A stretch of 64,000 nt of DNA from Pseudomonadota bacterium. GTDB taxonomy: Bacteria; Pseudomonadota; Alphaproteobacteria; Rhizobiales; Beijerinckiaceae. The DNA is taken from contig JAJXWB010000008.1 in assembly GCA_021781815.1 (NCBI GenBank), forward strand, positions 1 through 64,000, in the 5' to 3' direction. Position 1 is the stretch's first letter. The number at the start of each line of letters is the position of its first letter. Of this stretch, positions 51,899 to 61,103 are shown in pieces. The position numbers and the translations under genes were made by a program. A model generated the notes under the pieces. It was not told the DNA's origin and searched no databases. It saw only the letters and a program-made list of their open reading frames with translations.

Positions 51899-52690
51899 AT
51901 GATCCGCTCAGCCCTCATGAATGTCATGACCTCGGCCGCCCTGAAGGCGGGCCGCGGCCTGAAGCGCGATTTCGGCGAGGTCGGGAACCTTCAGGTGTCC
52001 GTGAAGGGGCCGGGCGATTTCGTGTCCGCCGCCGACCGACGCGCGGAAAAGACGCTGTTCGAGGAATTGTCGAAGGCGCGCCCCGGCTACGGCTTCGTCA
52101 TGGAGGAGAGCGGTCGCGTCGAGGGAGCGGACGCCAGCCATACCTGGATCATCGACCCGCTCGACGGAACGACGAATTTTCTGCACGGCCTGCCGATATT
52201 CGCGATCTCGGTCGCGCTTGAGCGCGAGGGCCAGCTCGTCGCCGGGCTTGTCTACAATCCGGCAGACGACGAGATGTTCGTCGCCGAACGTGGCCAGGGC
52301 GCATGGCTCAACAACCGGCGCCTGCGCGTCGCGCAGCGACGCGATCTCGCCGACGGCCTGGTGGCGACCGGCGTCCCGCACCTCGGCAAGGCCAAGGAAC
52401 ATCCGCAGTTCAAGAGGGAACTCGCTGCAGTCATGGCGCGGGTCTCCAACATCCGCCGCCTCGGCGCCGCGTCGCTCGACCTCGCTTATGTGGCGGCCGG
52501 ACGTTTCGATGCGTATTGGGAACGTTCCCTGCAATCCTGGGACATTGCGGCGGGCATCGTGCTGGTGCGCGAGGCCGGCGGATTCATCACCGATCTGGAC
52601 GGCGGCGCGGACATGCTGATGAAGGGCGCCGTGCTCGCCGGCAACGAGCAGATGCACCGCGGGCTCGGCGATATCCTGCGCGCGGCCTGA
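51899..52690 (+). CDS. suhB: Inositol monophosphatase family protein (SuhB-like)
   Basis: A 263-residue Mg2+-dependent phosphatase. The metal-binding motifs are all present: GDFVSAADRRAEKTL, the Glu-Glu in FVMEESG, WIIDPLDGTTNFLHGLP and, near the end, QSWDIAAGIVLVREAGG. It removes phosphate from inositol-1-phosphate or related sugars, and SuhB also takes part in rRNA transcription in some bacteria. The ATG at 51899 is preceded by GAGAG; in-frame ATG codons further upstream lie in non-conserved proline-rich sequence. Confidence 0.92.
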   Translation: MIRSALMNVMTSAALKAGRGLKRDFGEVGNLQVSVKGPGDFVSAADRRAEKTLFEELSKARPGYGFVMEESGRVEGADASHTWIIDPLDGTTNFLHGLPIFAISVALEREGQLVAGLVYNPADDEMFVAERGQGAWLNNRRLRVAQRRDLADGLVATGVPHLGKAKEHPQFKRELAAVMARVSNIRRLGAASLDLAYVAAGRFDAYWERSLQSWDIAAGIVLVREAGGFITDLDGGADMLMKGAVLAGNEQMHRGLGDILRAA

Positions 52691-52780
52691 AGCTTGGCCT
52701 GATCCTGACGCCGCCGCCATTGCCGAAACATCGGAGGTAATGGCAAGCTGTTTGCGCAGCCAACGGGCGAGGAAGAACAC

Positions 52781-53728
52781 ATGTCGGCGGCCGGCGAACG
52801 AACGATGCTTTCCAGCCCGCTCATCTTTCTGGTGCGGATGATCGTCTTTCTGGCTCTGGCCGGTTTCGTGGCGTTCATCCTGCAGAACGAGATCGCGCGC
52901 GCCTTCATGGCTAATCCCGGCCTCAACGGCCTGATCCTCGGCGTGCTGGCGATCGGAATTATCCTGGCGGTCGCGACCGTCGGCCGGCTTTTCCGCGAAG
53001 TCGCCTGGGTCAACGCGCAGGGAACGCCGGATGCGGCATCGACGCCGGCGCCGAAACTGCTTGCATCGCTGGCGCGCCTGTCCGGCGACGGGCGAACATT
53101 CTCGACCCTCGCGTGGCGCGCCCTTCTCGATTCGGTCGCGGCCCGTCTCGACGAGAGCCGCGAAATCCTGCGCTATCTGACAGGCCTGCTGATCTTCCTC
53201 GGTCTGCTCGGCACCTTCTGGGGCCTGCTGGCGACGGTCGGCTCGATCGGCGACGTCATCAACGCGATGAAAGGCGGCGCGGATTCGGCGATCCTGTTCG
53301 AGGATCTCAAGGCCGGCATCGCAAAGCCGCTCGCCGGCATGAGCCTGTCGTTTACCGCCTCGCTGTTCGGCCTCGCCGGTTCGCTCGTGCTCGGATTCCT
53401 CGACCTGCAGGCAGGACAGGCGCAGAGCCGCTTCTTTGTCGAACTGGAAGACCACATGTCGGCGGCGACCGGCGAGGTCGGCGGCGCGGATGCGGCGGCG
53501 CCCGACCTGCGCGCCACGCTCGACCGCATTTCCGGCGCCGCCGACGCATCCGGTTCGCGGGCCGCGGCCTCCGCCATGGCCAATCTCGCCGAGGGCGTGC
53601 AGGCGCTGGTGCAGCACATGCGCTCCGAGCAGCAATTGATCCGTAGCTGGGTGGAGCAGCAGGCCGAACAGAACCGTGACATCAAGAAGGCGCTCGACCG
53701 TCTCGTCGCCGAGCGGGAACGTCCCTGA
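52781..53728 (+). CDS. MotA/TolQ/ExbB-like proton-channel protein
   Basis: A 315-residue inner-membrane protein. It has four membrane segments: residues about 12-33, 48-68, 130-155 (LRYLTGLLIFLGLLGTFWGLLATV, the conserved TolQ/MotA helix with Gly-Thr-Phe-Trp-Gly) and 187-208. A cytosolic stretch of about 60 residues lies between helices 2 and 3, and the last 100 residues are helical. GAGGAAG precedes the ATG. Its TGA stop shares its A with the ATG of the MotB-like gene (TGATG), so the two subunits are made together. No flagellar genes are nearby. Confidence 0.88.
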   Translation: MSAAGERTMLSSPLIFLVRMIVFLALAGFVAFILQNEIARAFMANPGLNGLILGVLAIGIILAVATVGRLFREVAWVNAQGTPDAASTPAPKLLASLARLSGDGRTFSTLAWRALLDSVAARLDESREILRYLTGLLIFLGLLGTFWGLLATVGSIGDVINAMKGGADSAILFEDLKAGIAKPLAGMSLSFTASLFGLAGSLVLGFLDLQAGQAQSRFFVELEDHMSAATGEVGGADAAAPDLRATLDRISGAADASGSRAAASAMANLAEGVQALVQHMRSEQQLIRSWVEQQAEQNRDIKKALDRLVAERERP

Positions 53729-54756
53729 TGGCGCTGTCGCGCGGCCGCCGTCTCCGCCCCGGGCCCGACTACTGGCCGGGTTTCGTCGACGCCCTGTCGA
53801 CGATGCTGCTGTCGTTCGTGTTCCTGATCACCGTCTTCATGACCGCCCAGTTCTTTCTCTCGCGCGACGTGACCGGCAAGGACGCGGCGCTGCAGCGTCT
53901 CAACCGGCAGATTGAAGAGCTTACGTCGCTTCTGGCGCTCGAAAAATCAGGCAAGGCGGAAACGCAATCCTCGCTCGCTGCTCTGTCGGCGACGCTGGAG
54001 GCGACGAAAAGACAGAACGCCGATCTCGCAGACCGACTCTCGGCAGCCGAGGGCGCGGCGAGCGGCGCCGGGGGGCGCGCCGATGAGACGACGCGGCAGC
54101 TTGCGGCGGAAAAGGAGCTTTCAGCGAAGGCCGCCGCGCAGGTCGATCTGCTCAACCAGCAGATCGCCGCTCTGCGCAGCCAGCTCGCCGCGATCGAGGA
54201 GGCGCTGCAGGCGTCGGAGGCGCGCGACAAGGATTCGCAGACGAGAATCGCCGACCTCGGTCAGCGCCTGAACGTCGCGCTGGCGCAGAAGGTTCAGGAA
54301 CTCGCGCGCTACCGTTCCGACTTCTTCGGCCGCCTGCGCGACATTCTGGGCAACCGGCCGGGCGTGCGCATCGTCGGCGACCGGTTCGTGTTCCAGTCCG
54401 AAGTCCTGTTCGACACTGGACAGGCGACCCTGAATGCGGCCGGCAAGGCGGAACTGGACAAGCTTGCGCCCGCAGTGATCGACCTCGAACGCGAAATCCC
54501 GCCCGAGATCGCCTGGATGCTGCGCGTCGACGGCCACACCGACAGGCGGCCGATCCAGTCGGCGCAGTTTCCGTCGAACTGGGAACTCTCGACCGCGCGC
54601 GCGATTGCGGTCGTGCAATATCTCATCGCCAGGGGGGTCGAGCCCGCCCATCTCGTCGCCGCTGGTTTCGGTGAATTCCAACCGATCGACCCCGGCGACA
54701 GCGAGGATGCTCTGCGCCACAATCGCCGTATCGAACTGAAGCTGACGGACCGGTGA
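53728..54756 (+). CDS. MotB/OmpA-like peptidoglycan-binding protein
   Basis: A 342-residue partner of the MotA/TolQ-like protein. One N-terminal membrane helix carries Asp21 (FVDALSTMLLSFVFLITVF) where MotB has its proton-carrying Asp. A long coiled coil follows (residues about 50-190, rich in Ala, Gln, Leu and Glu), then an OmpA domain (about 215-342) with FVFQSEVLFDTGQATLN, VDGHTD and NRRIELKL, which binds peptidoglycan. The layout makes it a stator-like unit. The coupled start and the absence of other stator or flagellar genes suggest an independent envelope machine. Confidence 0.9.
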   Translation: MALSRGRRLRPGPDYWPGFVDALSTMLLSFVFLITVFMTAQFFLSRDVTGKDAALQRLNRQIEELTSLLALEKSGKAETQSSLAALSATLEATKRQNADLADRLSAAEGAASGAGGRADETTRQLAAEKELSAKAAAQVDLLNQQIAALRSQLAAIEEALQASEARDKDSQTRIADLGQRLNVALAQKVQELARYRSDFFGRLRDILGNRPGVRIVGDRFVFQSEVLFDTGQATLNAAGKAELDKLAPAVIDLEREIPPEIAWMLRVDGHTDRRPIQSAQFPSNWELSTARAIAVVQYLIARGVEPAHLVAAGFGEFQPIDPGDSEDALRHNRRIELKLTDR

Positions 54757-54758
54757 GA

Positions 54759-55250
54759 ATGGACGATCTGGCGCTGCGCGCGCCAGCCCCGAGCGAGCGC
54801 GCCGAACTGCTCGACCTTTGGGTCGCAGGCTGGCGCGCGACCTATCCGGACATCGACTTCGACGCGCGCCGCGACTGGCTTATCGCGCGCCTTGCCGACA
54901 TCGAAGCCGTCGGCGCACAGACGATCTGCGCGTTCGGACAAACGCGCATGCTCGGATTTGTCACCATCGATCCGCACATCAGGTGGCTGGATCAACTCGC
55001 CGTTCACCCGGCGGCCTTCGGCTCCGGCGTCGCCCGCGCGCTGCTCGACCAGGCCCGGCGCGCGTCGCCGACGGGAATCGAACTCGATGTGAACGTCGAC
55101 AATCTGCGTGCGCGACGCTTTTATGAGCGCGAGGGTTTTGCCGTCGCCGGCCGGGGCGTGAATGCGATCTCCGGCCGCAAGACCCTGTTGCTGAAATGGC
55201 GCCCCGATCCTGGCGTCGCGCCGCAGATCGGAGCGGCGTCCACAAGTTGA
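54759..55250 (+). CDS. GNAT N-acetyltransferase
   Basis: A 163-residue acetyltransferase: WVAGWRATYPDIDFDARRDWL at the N-terminus, LDQLAVHPAAFGSGVARALLDQARR (the acetyl-CoA-binding V-x-P...G-x-G-x-A loop) and DVNVDNLRARRFYEREGF, the classic final GNAT motif. The substrate is unknown. The start is three bases after the stop of the MotB-like gene (ATG at 54759; a GTG at 54753 overlaps the stop), so it probably belongs to the same transcript. Confidence 0.88.
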   Translation: MDDLALRAPAPSERAELLDLWVAGWRATYPDIDFDARRDWLIARLADIEAVGAQTICAFGQTRMLGFVTIDPHIRWLDQLAVHPAAFGSGVARALLDQARRASPTGIELDVNVDNLRARRFYEREGFAVAGRGVNAISGRKTLLLKWRPDPGVAPQIGAASTS

Positions 55251-55265
55251 CCTGTCGCCAAAAGG

Positions 55266-57074
55266 CTATTCCGCCGCGTTGTCCGCAAGCGCCGCCGCGC
55301 CCGTCTCGAACTGCAGCCGCGCGAGGCGCGCGTAAAGACCGCCGCGCGCGACCAGCGAGGCGTGCGTGCCTTCCTCGACAATGCGCCCGGCGTCCATCAC
55401 CAGGATGCGGTCGGCTTCAAGCACGGTCGCAAGACGATGTGCGATCACGAGCGTCGTGCGGTTCTCCATCACATCATGCAGCGCATTCTGCACCAGCGCC
55501 TCGTTCTCCGCGTCAAGCGCCGACGTCGCCTCGTCGAGCAGCAGCACCGGCGCGTCCTTCAGGATCGCGCGCGCAATGGCGAGGCGTTGCCGCTGGCCGC
55601 CGGACAGCGTGACGCCTCGTTCGCCGATCTCGCTTTGATAGCCCTTGTCGAGTTCGCCAATGAAACCGCTTGCCGCCGCCCGATGCGCGGCTGATTCGAT
55701 CTGGGCCTGCGGCGCATCTGGCCGGCCATAGGCGATGTTTTCGGCGACGGTGGCGCCGAAGATCACCGGATCCTGCGGCACCAGCGCGAGTCTGCGGCGC
55801 ACCGCCTTCGGATCGACGGTCTTGATGTCGACGCCGTCGAGCAGGATGCGACCGCCAAGGGGATCGTAGAACCGCATCAACAATTGAAAGAGGGTCGATT
55901 TGCCGGCCCCCGAAGCGCCGACGATGGCGACGCGCTCGCCGGGCGCGATCCTGAACGACAGATCATCGACGACGCCGGCGATCGGCGCCGACGGATAGGA
56001 AAAGGTCACGCGATCGAAAACGATCTCGCCCCGCGGCGGCTCTGGCAGCAAGGCCGGGGATTTTGGCGCGAAGATCTTCGACGCGACCGCGAGAAGTTCG
56101 GCGATGCGCCCGGCCGAGCCGGCGGCGGCGGAGACCTCGCTCCAGACCTGGCTGAGTTCGCCAAGCGAGCTTGCGCCGAGCACGGCGTAAAGCACGAACT
56201 GCGAGAGCATGCCGCCGGTCATGCGATTGGCCAGCACATCGTGCGCGCCAAGCCAGAGCACGCCGATGACGCTGGCGAAGGCGAGAAAGATCGCGACCGC
56301 CGTGAGAATGGCGCGTGCGAACGTCGCTGTGCGCGCGGCTTCATACGCTTCCTCGACGGCGCCCGCGAACCGCTTTGTCGTTTTCTCTTCGGCGCAGAAC
56401 GCTTGCATCGTGCGCACGGCGCCGAGGTTCTCGGCCGCAAAGGCGCTGGCGTCGGCCAGCGTGTCCTGCGCCCGGCGCGACCGCTGGCGCACGAGGCGCC
56501 CGGACGCGATCAGCGGCAGAACGATGATTGGAATGGCGACCAGCACCAGACCGGACAGCTTCGGGCTCGACAGCACCATGAGCACGATCGCGCCGACGAA
56601 CATGAACAGGTTGCGCAGCGCCACCGAGGCCGACGAACCGAAGGCCGCCTTGAGCTGTGTCGTGTCCGCTGTCAGGCGCGAGACCAGTTCGCCGGTGCGG
56701 GCGGTGTCGAAGAACGAAGCGTCGAGGCTCGCGAGATGCGCGAACACATCGTCGCGGAGATCCGCGACAACGCGCTCGCCGAGCGTCATCACAAGGTAGT
56801 AGCGGCTGCCCGAGGCCAGCGCGAGCACGCCGACGACGGCGAGCATGGCGCCGAAATAATTGTTGATCATTCCGGCGTTCTCCGATGAGAAGCCGAAATC
56901 GATCATGCGGCGCACCGCGAAGGGAAATGTCAGCGTCGCCGCTGATGCCACCGTCAGCGCAAGCACGGCCAGCGCGATCCGCCCCTTGTTGCGCAGGGCG
57001 TAGGGCAGCAGCGGCTTGAGCGCGGCCAGCGAATTGGAGCGACGGCGCTCGGCCCTCGTAGCTTGTGTCGACAT
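55266..57074 (-). CDS. ABC exporter (MsbA-like half-transporter)
   Basis: A 602-residue half-transporter with six membrane helices (residues about 30-310) and a C-terminal ATPase. ATPase motifs are Walker A GASGAGKST, Q loop LVPQDPVIFGATVAENIAYG, signature LSGGQRQRLAIARAI, Walker B LLLDEATSALD and H loop VIAHRLAT. The membrane part contains FFDTARTGELVSRLTADTTQLK, common to lipid A and multidrug exporters. The cargo is unknown; lipid or drug export is the usual role. The ATG at 57074 has no strong ribosome site. It is convergent with the GNAT gene. Confidence 0.92.
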   Translation of the reverse strand: MSTQATRAERRRSNSLAALKPLLPYALRNKGRIALAVLALTVASAATLTFPFAVRRMIDFGFSSENAGMINNYFGAMLAVVGVLALASGSRYYLVMTLGERVVADLRDDVFAHLASLDASFFDTARTGELVSRLTADTTQLKAAFGSSASVALRNLFMFVGAIVLMVLSSPKLSGLVLVAIPIIVLPLIASGRLVRQRSRRAQDTLADASAFAAENLGAVRTMQAFCAEEKTTKRFAGAVEEAYEAARTATFARAILTAVAIFLAFASVIGVLWLGAHDVLANRMTGGMLSQFVLYAVLGASSLGELSQVWSEVSAAAGSAGRIAELLAVASKIFAPKSPALLPEPPRGEIVFDRVTFSYPSAPIAGVVDDLSFRIAPGERVAIVGASGAGKSTLFQLLMRFYDPLGGRILLDGVDIKTVDPKAVRRRLALVPQDPVIFGATVAENIAYGRPDAPQAQIESAAHRAAASGFIGELDKGYQSEIGERGVTLSGGQRQRLAIARAILKDAPVLLLDEATSALDAENEALVQNALHDVMENRTTLVIAHRLATVLEADRILVMDAGRIVEEGTHASLVARGGLYARLARLQFETGAAALADNAAE

Positions 57075-57279
57075 TGTCACTCTATAGACTTTTCCCATCG
57101 CTTCCGCGCATGAAAATCTCGTAATGCGCCCGCGACATATTGTTTCCGTCGGCCTGACCTGGGCGACATCAAGGCCGATCGGCGCGGCGGGGTTGATCCT
57201 GCGCGCAAAATCGGGCATAGCACCGCCCAATCGAGGCGGGCCTGTCCCGGCTTATCGACCCCTATTCCGGAACAGATCG

Positions 57280-57405
57280 ATGAAAGTCCGCAATTCCCTC
57301 AAGTCGCTGCGCTCGCGCCATCGCGACAACCAGATCGTCCGCCGCAAAGGCCGCGTCTACATCATCAACAAGACCCAGAAGCGTTACAAGGCGCGTCAGG
57401 GCTGA
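57280..57405 (+). CDS. rpmJ: 50S ribosomal protein L36 (type B, YkgO-like)
   Basis: A 41-residue basic protein, [20 protein letters not shown]... with [21 protein letters not shown]. The cysteines and histidine of the zinc-binding L36 form are absent, so it is the zinc-independent type B form that alphaproteobacteria often carry alone. GGAA lies about nine bases before the ATG. The ABC exporter gene is divergent. Confidence 0.96.
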   Translation: MKVRNSLKSLRSRHRDNQIVRRKGRVYIINKTQKRYKARQG

Positions 57406-57438
57406 TTTCGCCCTCGCAGGCGGATCTGGGACGCTTCG

Positions 57439-57460
57439 GCCCTGGCTTGACCGGGGCTTT
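57439..57460 (+). terminator. Terminator-like hairpin after rpmJ
   Basis: GCCCTGG (57439-57445) pairs with CCGGGGC (57451-57457) with one G-T wobble and a five-base loop, followed by TTTC. It lies 34 bases after the L36 stop. The T run is short, so efficiency is uncertain. Confidence 0.5.
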
Positions 57461-57516
57461 CGGCTTTGGCGGCCTGGCGTCTTCTGCCGGCGCCAGATGA
57501 TCCGCCGCGCGGAAAA

Positions 57517-57933
57517 TCAGCGGGGCGCGGCGGCGGCCTGCGGCGCGCGCCCGGCCAGCAGCCGCAGCAAGGCTAAGCGATTCACGCAATAATGCCTGGC
57601 ATCGCCCGCAAGAGCGCCGGCGTCGAGGTCGATCGCGCAGTCCTTCCAGTCGCGACACATCGCGCAACTGCGCCGCAGGTCCGCCACGAGAGCGGGCGCC
57701 TGCCGCTCCAGTTCGCGCGTATCAAGGTCCAGAAGGCCGAGAATCCGGTCGAGCCCCTCCGCTGTCAGCGAAAGCGAAGCCATAGCAACCAATACTGCCT
57801 CGCTTATTCCCAGTTCGCGAGCGATTTCGGCGCGGAAACCGGCGTCCATGCTGTTGAACCGGGCAGGGAAATCGCGCTGGCGGAGCGCATCGTCCGTTTT
57901 CCCGCGCGCCGTCGTGGCGGCGATCGATGTCAT
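57517..57933 (-). CDS. DUF6455-like cysteine-containing protein
   Basis: A 138-residue cytoplasmic protein. The C-terminal part has four cysteines in CAMCRDWKDC...ARHYCVNRLALLRLL, which resembles the DUF6455 domain, a small likely metal- or cluster-binding module. The N-terminal part is helical (AEIARELGISEAVLVAMASL). Function unknown. The ATG at 57933 follows AGGAGG by seven bases, so translation is well supported. It is convergent with rpmJ. Confidence 0.7.
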   Translation of the reverse strand: MTSIAATTARGKTDDALRQRDFPARFNSMDAGFRAEIARELGISEAVLVAMASLSLTAEGLDRILGLLDLDTRELERQAPALVADLRRSCAMCRDWKDCAIDLDAGALAGDARHYCVNRLALLRLLAGRAPQAAAAPR

Positions 57934-58048
57934 GGCCTGTCCTCCTGCCGCGAGAATGCGCGCGGCGGATGCGCGGTCCTTGACCAAAGACAAGATCGGC
58001 CCGGCCCCCCGCTTTGACGTCGCCGCGCGCGCGCCTTAGCTTCCCGAC

Positions 58049-58852
58049 ATGAGGCGGGTTCGACACATCTGGATCGGGGCGACGCTGCTGGCCGCGCTTG
58101 CCGCTGGTCAGGCCCGCGCCGAGGAGGACCTGCCGGTTCCCGTCCCTCGCAGGGGCGATTCCCTGCACATTCCCGGCCTGCCGCCGATTCAGCCGCCGGG
58201 CGCAGGAGCGTTTGGCCCGCGCGGACCGCGTGGGCCAGGCGTGGACGACGAGGACGAATCCAACCTGCCCGGCCTGCGGGCCATCGAGACGCCGCCCGTC
58301 GCCCCGCGGGGCGTCCCTCGGGTTCCTGAGCGTCGGCCACCGCATTCGACGCCGAGTGAAGAGACGTTGCGCGCGGGCGTGCTCGACAGGCTCTTTGGTC
58401 AGCTCAGGACTACGACGGACCCGGACGACGCCAAGGGGATCGCCGCAACGATCGAGCGCATCTGGCTGCGATCCGGCTCCGACACCGCCGATCTGCTGAT
58501 GGGGCGCGCCATGACCGCCATGGCCGCCCAAAATCTGAAAACGGCCGAGACGCTGCTCGACGCGGTCCTCGCTGTTCAGCCGGAATGGGCGGAGGCCTGG
58601 AACAAGCGCGCGACCGTGCGCTTCCTGCGCGACGACGACAACGGCGCAACGGCCGACATCGAGCAAGCGCTGAAGCTCGAGCCCCGCCATTTCGGCGCGC
58701 TGGAAGGGCTTGGCGCGATCCTGCAGAAGTCCGCCCTCGACAAGCGCGCCCTCGAAGCCTACCGCCGCGCGCTCGAAATCTATCCAGAACAGCCCGATGT
58801 CCGGAAAATCGTCGATAAACTCCAAATCGAGGTTGAGGGACGGGATATTTGA
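58049..58852 (+). CDS. Tetratricopeptide-repeat exported protein
   Basis: A 267-residue protein with a signal peptide (residues about 1-24, ATLLAALAAGQARA), a Pro/Gly/Arg-rich segment (about 30-105) and TPR-like helices from about residue 110 to the end (LLMGRAMTAMAAQNLKTAETLLDAVLAVQPEWAEAWNKRA, ALEAYRRALEIYPEQPDV). It is a protein-protein interaction module of the periplasm; partners are unknown. Its stop overlaps the TTG start of the hydrolase gene by four bases, so the two are co-translated. Confidence 0.85.
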   Translation: MRRVRHIWIGATLLAALAAGQARAEEDLPVPVPRRGDSLHIPGLPPIQPPGAGAFGPRGPRGPGVDDEDESNLPGLRAIETPPVAPRGVPRVPERRPPHSTPSEETLRAGVLDRLFGQLRTTTDPDDAKGIAATIERIWLRSGSDTADLLMGRAMTAMAAQNLKTAETLLDAVLAVQPEWAEAWNKRATVRFLRDDDNGATADIEQALKLEPRHFGALEGLGAILQKSALDKRALEAYRRALEIYPEQPDVRKIVDKLQIEVEGRDI

Positions 58853-59847
58853 GTCTCGCGTTGCTCGCGTTTGTCGCGATCGTCCCGCTGGCCTTCACGC
58901 TCTGGCGGACGCGACGCATCGAAGCGCGGTTTCCTGCAACCGGCGGCATGATTGTCGGCGAAGGCCTGCGCCTGCATGTGACGCGGCGCGAACCGGCCGG
59001 CGCGCCCAGGGGCGTGGTTGTCCTCGTCCACGGCGCGAGCGGCAATCAAGCCGACATGATGCTTCCGCTCGGCGACCGACTTGCCGCGTGCGGTTTCCGG
59101 GTGTTCGCCGTGGACAGGCCGGGGCATGGCCATAGCGCGCGCCTGACTCGCGCCGCGTCCTCTCCCGCAGCGCAGGCGCGCGCAATCCGTACCGCGATCG
59201 AGGCGAGCGGCGTCACGCGCGCGATCGTCGTCGGCCATTCCTGGGCGGGCTCGGTCGCGGTGAATTTTCTCCTTGAGCACGACGACCTGTGCGAGGGCGC
59301 GCTGCTGCTTGCGCCGGTCACGCATCCCTGGCCCGGCGGCGTGCGCTGGTATTACAGGCTTGCGGCGCAACCCGTCGTCGGCTGGCTGTTCGCTTATCTC
59401 CTGGTCATGCCCCTCGGCCTGGCGCTGCTGGAGACATCGATCGACGGCGTGTTCGCGCCCAACCCCGCGCCCTCGCGCTACGCCGAGCGCATCGGCGCGG
59501 CGCTGGCGCTGCGGCCAGCGGCCTTCCGCGCCAATGCGCGCGATGTCGTCGACCTGCGCGCCTTTCTCGAACTCCAGGCGCCTCGCATGGGCGCGATCAA
59601 GCACCCCGTTGCGATCCTGTCCGGCGATCGTGACGGCGTGGCGCTCACCGAGCGTCACAGCTTCGGCAGCGCCCGCGACATTCCCGGAGCCATCCTCATG
59701 ATGCTGAAAGGCGTCGGACATTCGCCGCACTGGATCGATCCGGACGCGACCGTCGCAGCGATCGTATCCGTCCTTGACCGCGCTCAGTCGGCGCGCGACA
59801 TCCGCCCGGACATGTCGTCCAGCGCGCCCTCGACCAGTTCGCAATAG
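58849..59847 (+). CDS. Alpha/beta hydrolase
   Basis: A 332-residue hydrolase with an N-terminal hydrophobic segment (residues about 2-18), which probably anchors it in the membrane. The nucleophile elbow is VGHSWAGS, with the catalytic Ser near residue 129; the acid is likely the Asp in LSGDRDGV and the base His in GVGHSPHW. The oxyanion-hole strand VVVLVHGASGN is typical. A lid of about 70 residues lies between strands. The start is the TTG at 58849, inside the stop of the TPR gene, with GAGGGACGGG upstream. The substrate is unknown. Confidence 0.88.
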   Translation: MSLALLAFVAIVPLAFTLWRTRRIEARFPATGGMIVGEGLRLHVTRREPAGAPRGVVVLVHGASGNQADMMLPLGDRLAACGFRVFAVDRPGHGHSARLTRAASSPAAQARAIRTAIEASGVTRAIVVGHSWAGSVAVNFLLEHDDLCEGALLLAPVTHPWPGGVRWYYRLAAQPVVGWLFAYLLVMPLGLALLETSIDGVFAPNPAPSRYAERIGAALALRPAAFRANARDVVDLRAFLELQAPRMGAIKHPVAILSGDRDGVALTERHSFGSARDIPGAILMMLKGVGHSPHWIDPDATVAAIVSVLDRAQSARDIRPDMSSSAPSTSSQ

Positions 59848-60284
59848 AGCAGCCGCGCCGGATCGACCGGGCCGGGCATGGTAATGCGCCCGGCCGGCGC
59901 GCGCCTGAAACCCATGCGCCGATAATAGGCGACGTCGCCGACGAGCACGACGAGGCGATGGCCTGCCGCGCGAGCGGCGTCCAGCGACTTGTGCACGAGT
60001 ATTTCGCCAAGACCGTGCTGACGGAACGCGGGTTCGACCACGAGTGGACCCAGGAGCAGCGCAGCATGATCGCCGATACGGATCGGCGTCATCCGGTTGG
60101 CGCCGACGAGGATTGTGCCGACGCGCGCGACGAAGGACAGGGCGTTGTCGGCTGGCAGCCCCTCGCGCAGACGATAGGCGGTCTTGGCGAAACGGCCGGG
60201 ACCGAAGGCATGCTCGGTCAGCCGCTCTATGGCGGGCAGGTCGGCGTCGGTCTGCGGCGAGAAGGAATAGGCGGGATCGGACAT
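59784..60284 (-). CDS. GNAT N-acetyltransferase (YhbS-like)
   Basis: A 166-residue acetyltransferase: FSPQTDADLPAIERLTEHAFGPGR, LGPLVVEPAFRQHGLGEILVHKSLDAARAAGH (acetyl-CoA loop RQHGLG) and LVGDVAYYRRMGF, the YhbS signature. It is related to the GNAT in the polyamine cluster. Its 3' end overlaps the convergent hydrolase gene by 64 bases. The start has no clear ribosome site. Confidence 0.87.
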   Translation of the reverse strand: MSDPAYSFSPQTDADLPAIERLTEHAFGPGRFAKTAYRLREGLPADNALSFVARVGTILVGANRMTPIRIGDHAALLLGPLVVEPAFRQHGLGEILVHKSLDAARAAGHRLVVLVGDVAYYRRMGFRRAPAGRITMPGPVDPARLLYCELVEGALDDMSGRMSRAD

Positions 60285-60459
60285 GTCGTGTCGATGGCGG
60301 GCGGGAAGGCCCCGCTCGCGCGGGCGCTCAAGAACGCGAAGGTGACTGCAATCGTCGCTGTCGCCGGGAGATCCTCATGTCTAATCTTGGAGCATGAAAA
60401 CGCCGGACGGGCAAGCCGGCCCCGCCCGCGATGCGCCCAGGTCTGATCACCGCATGCGT

Positions 60460-61086
60460 TCAGCCGATGACGACATCGACATGCGCGCGCAATTCTGTAC
60501 GGACGTTGTGGCCGAGCGGATCGAGGATGACCTTCACGCCTTCCCGGCGAACAAATTTGAAGGCCGGCACAAAGTCAGAGTCGCCGGTCACGACGACGAC
60601 CGCACGAACTGTCTCTCGGAGCGCGAGCCGGGCCATATCCAAGCCGATCCTCATATCGACTCCCTTCTGGGAGAGGGCCAGCTTGAAGTCGTCGTCCGTC
60701 AACGGGCGCGGACCGCGAATCAGTTCCTTCGCAACGCGCGGTTGAATTTGCCAGCAGTCGGGGGACATGCGCGTCTCCCCCATTCGCAGGGCGAAATGGG
60801 GCTTCAATACAAGCTGGTCATAGAGAGACTGGCTGAGGCGAAAACGCTCTGTCGCAGCCAGATTCATCCGCGACTTGCTGACAGGCTTTTGTAAGGACTC
60901 AGACGATGGCGGAGCATCATAATAATAGATGCGCAGCAGCTCGTAGCCGGCCAGTTCCGGGAGCTTTTGCAACCGCACACATTCAGCGACAACGTCGTCA
61001 GCCGTCGCGTGCCGGCCAAGCTTCTTATACAACTTCTTTGTGAGGAATCCGCCATCCAGAAGGATCGCGTAAAGAGGGCTGAACAA
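60460..61086 (-). CDS. NYN-domain protein (LabA/DUF88-like, possible RNase)
   Basis: A 208-residue PIN-like NYN protein. The acidic residues expected for metal binding are in YAILLDGGFL (Asp near residue 11), GVDMRIGLDMARLA and VTGDSDFVPAFKFVRREG. Such proteins are predicted or shown ribonucleases acting on tRNA or mRNA, and some belong to defence or toxin-like loci. Two 60-base samples of this gene gave 52% and 57% GC, against about 68% in a neighbouring hydrolase sample, suggesting transfer from elsewhere. The first start codon is a TTG at 61086 without a good ribosome site. A large inverted repeat lies upstream. Confidence 0.8.
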   Translation of the reverse strand: MFSPLYAILLDGGFLTKKLYKKLGRHATADDVVAECVRLQKLPELAGYELLRIYYYDAPPSSESLQKPVSKSRMNLAATERFRLSQSLYDQLVLKPHFALRMGETRMSPDCWQIQPRVAKELIRGPRPLTDDDFKLALSQKGVDMRIGLDMARLALRETVRAVVVVTGDSDFVPAFKFVRREGVKVILDPLGHNVRTELRAHVDVVIG

Positions 61087-61103
61087 TGAAAGTTATCCGC
61101 GTG

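Noticed and set aside
52781-54756. Zorya anti-phage system (ZorA/ZorB)
   Set aside because: ZorA/ZorB are MotA/MotB-like, but no ZorC, ZorD or ZorE gene is next to this pair, and the neighbours are a phosphatase and a GNAT. The MotA-like protein also lacks a very long cytosolic tail.
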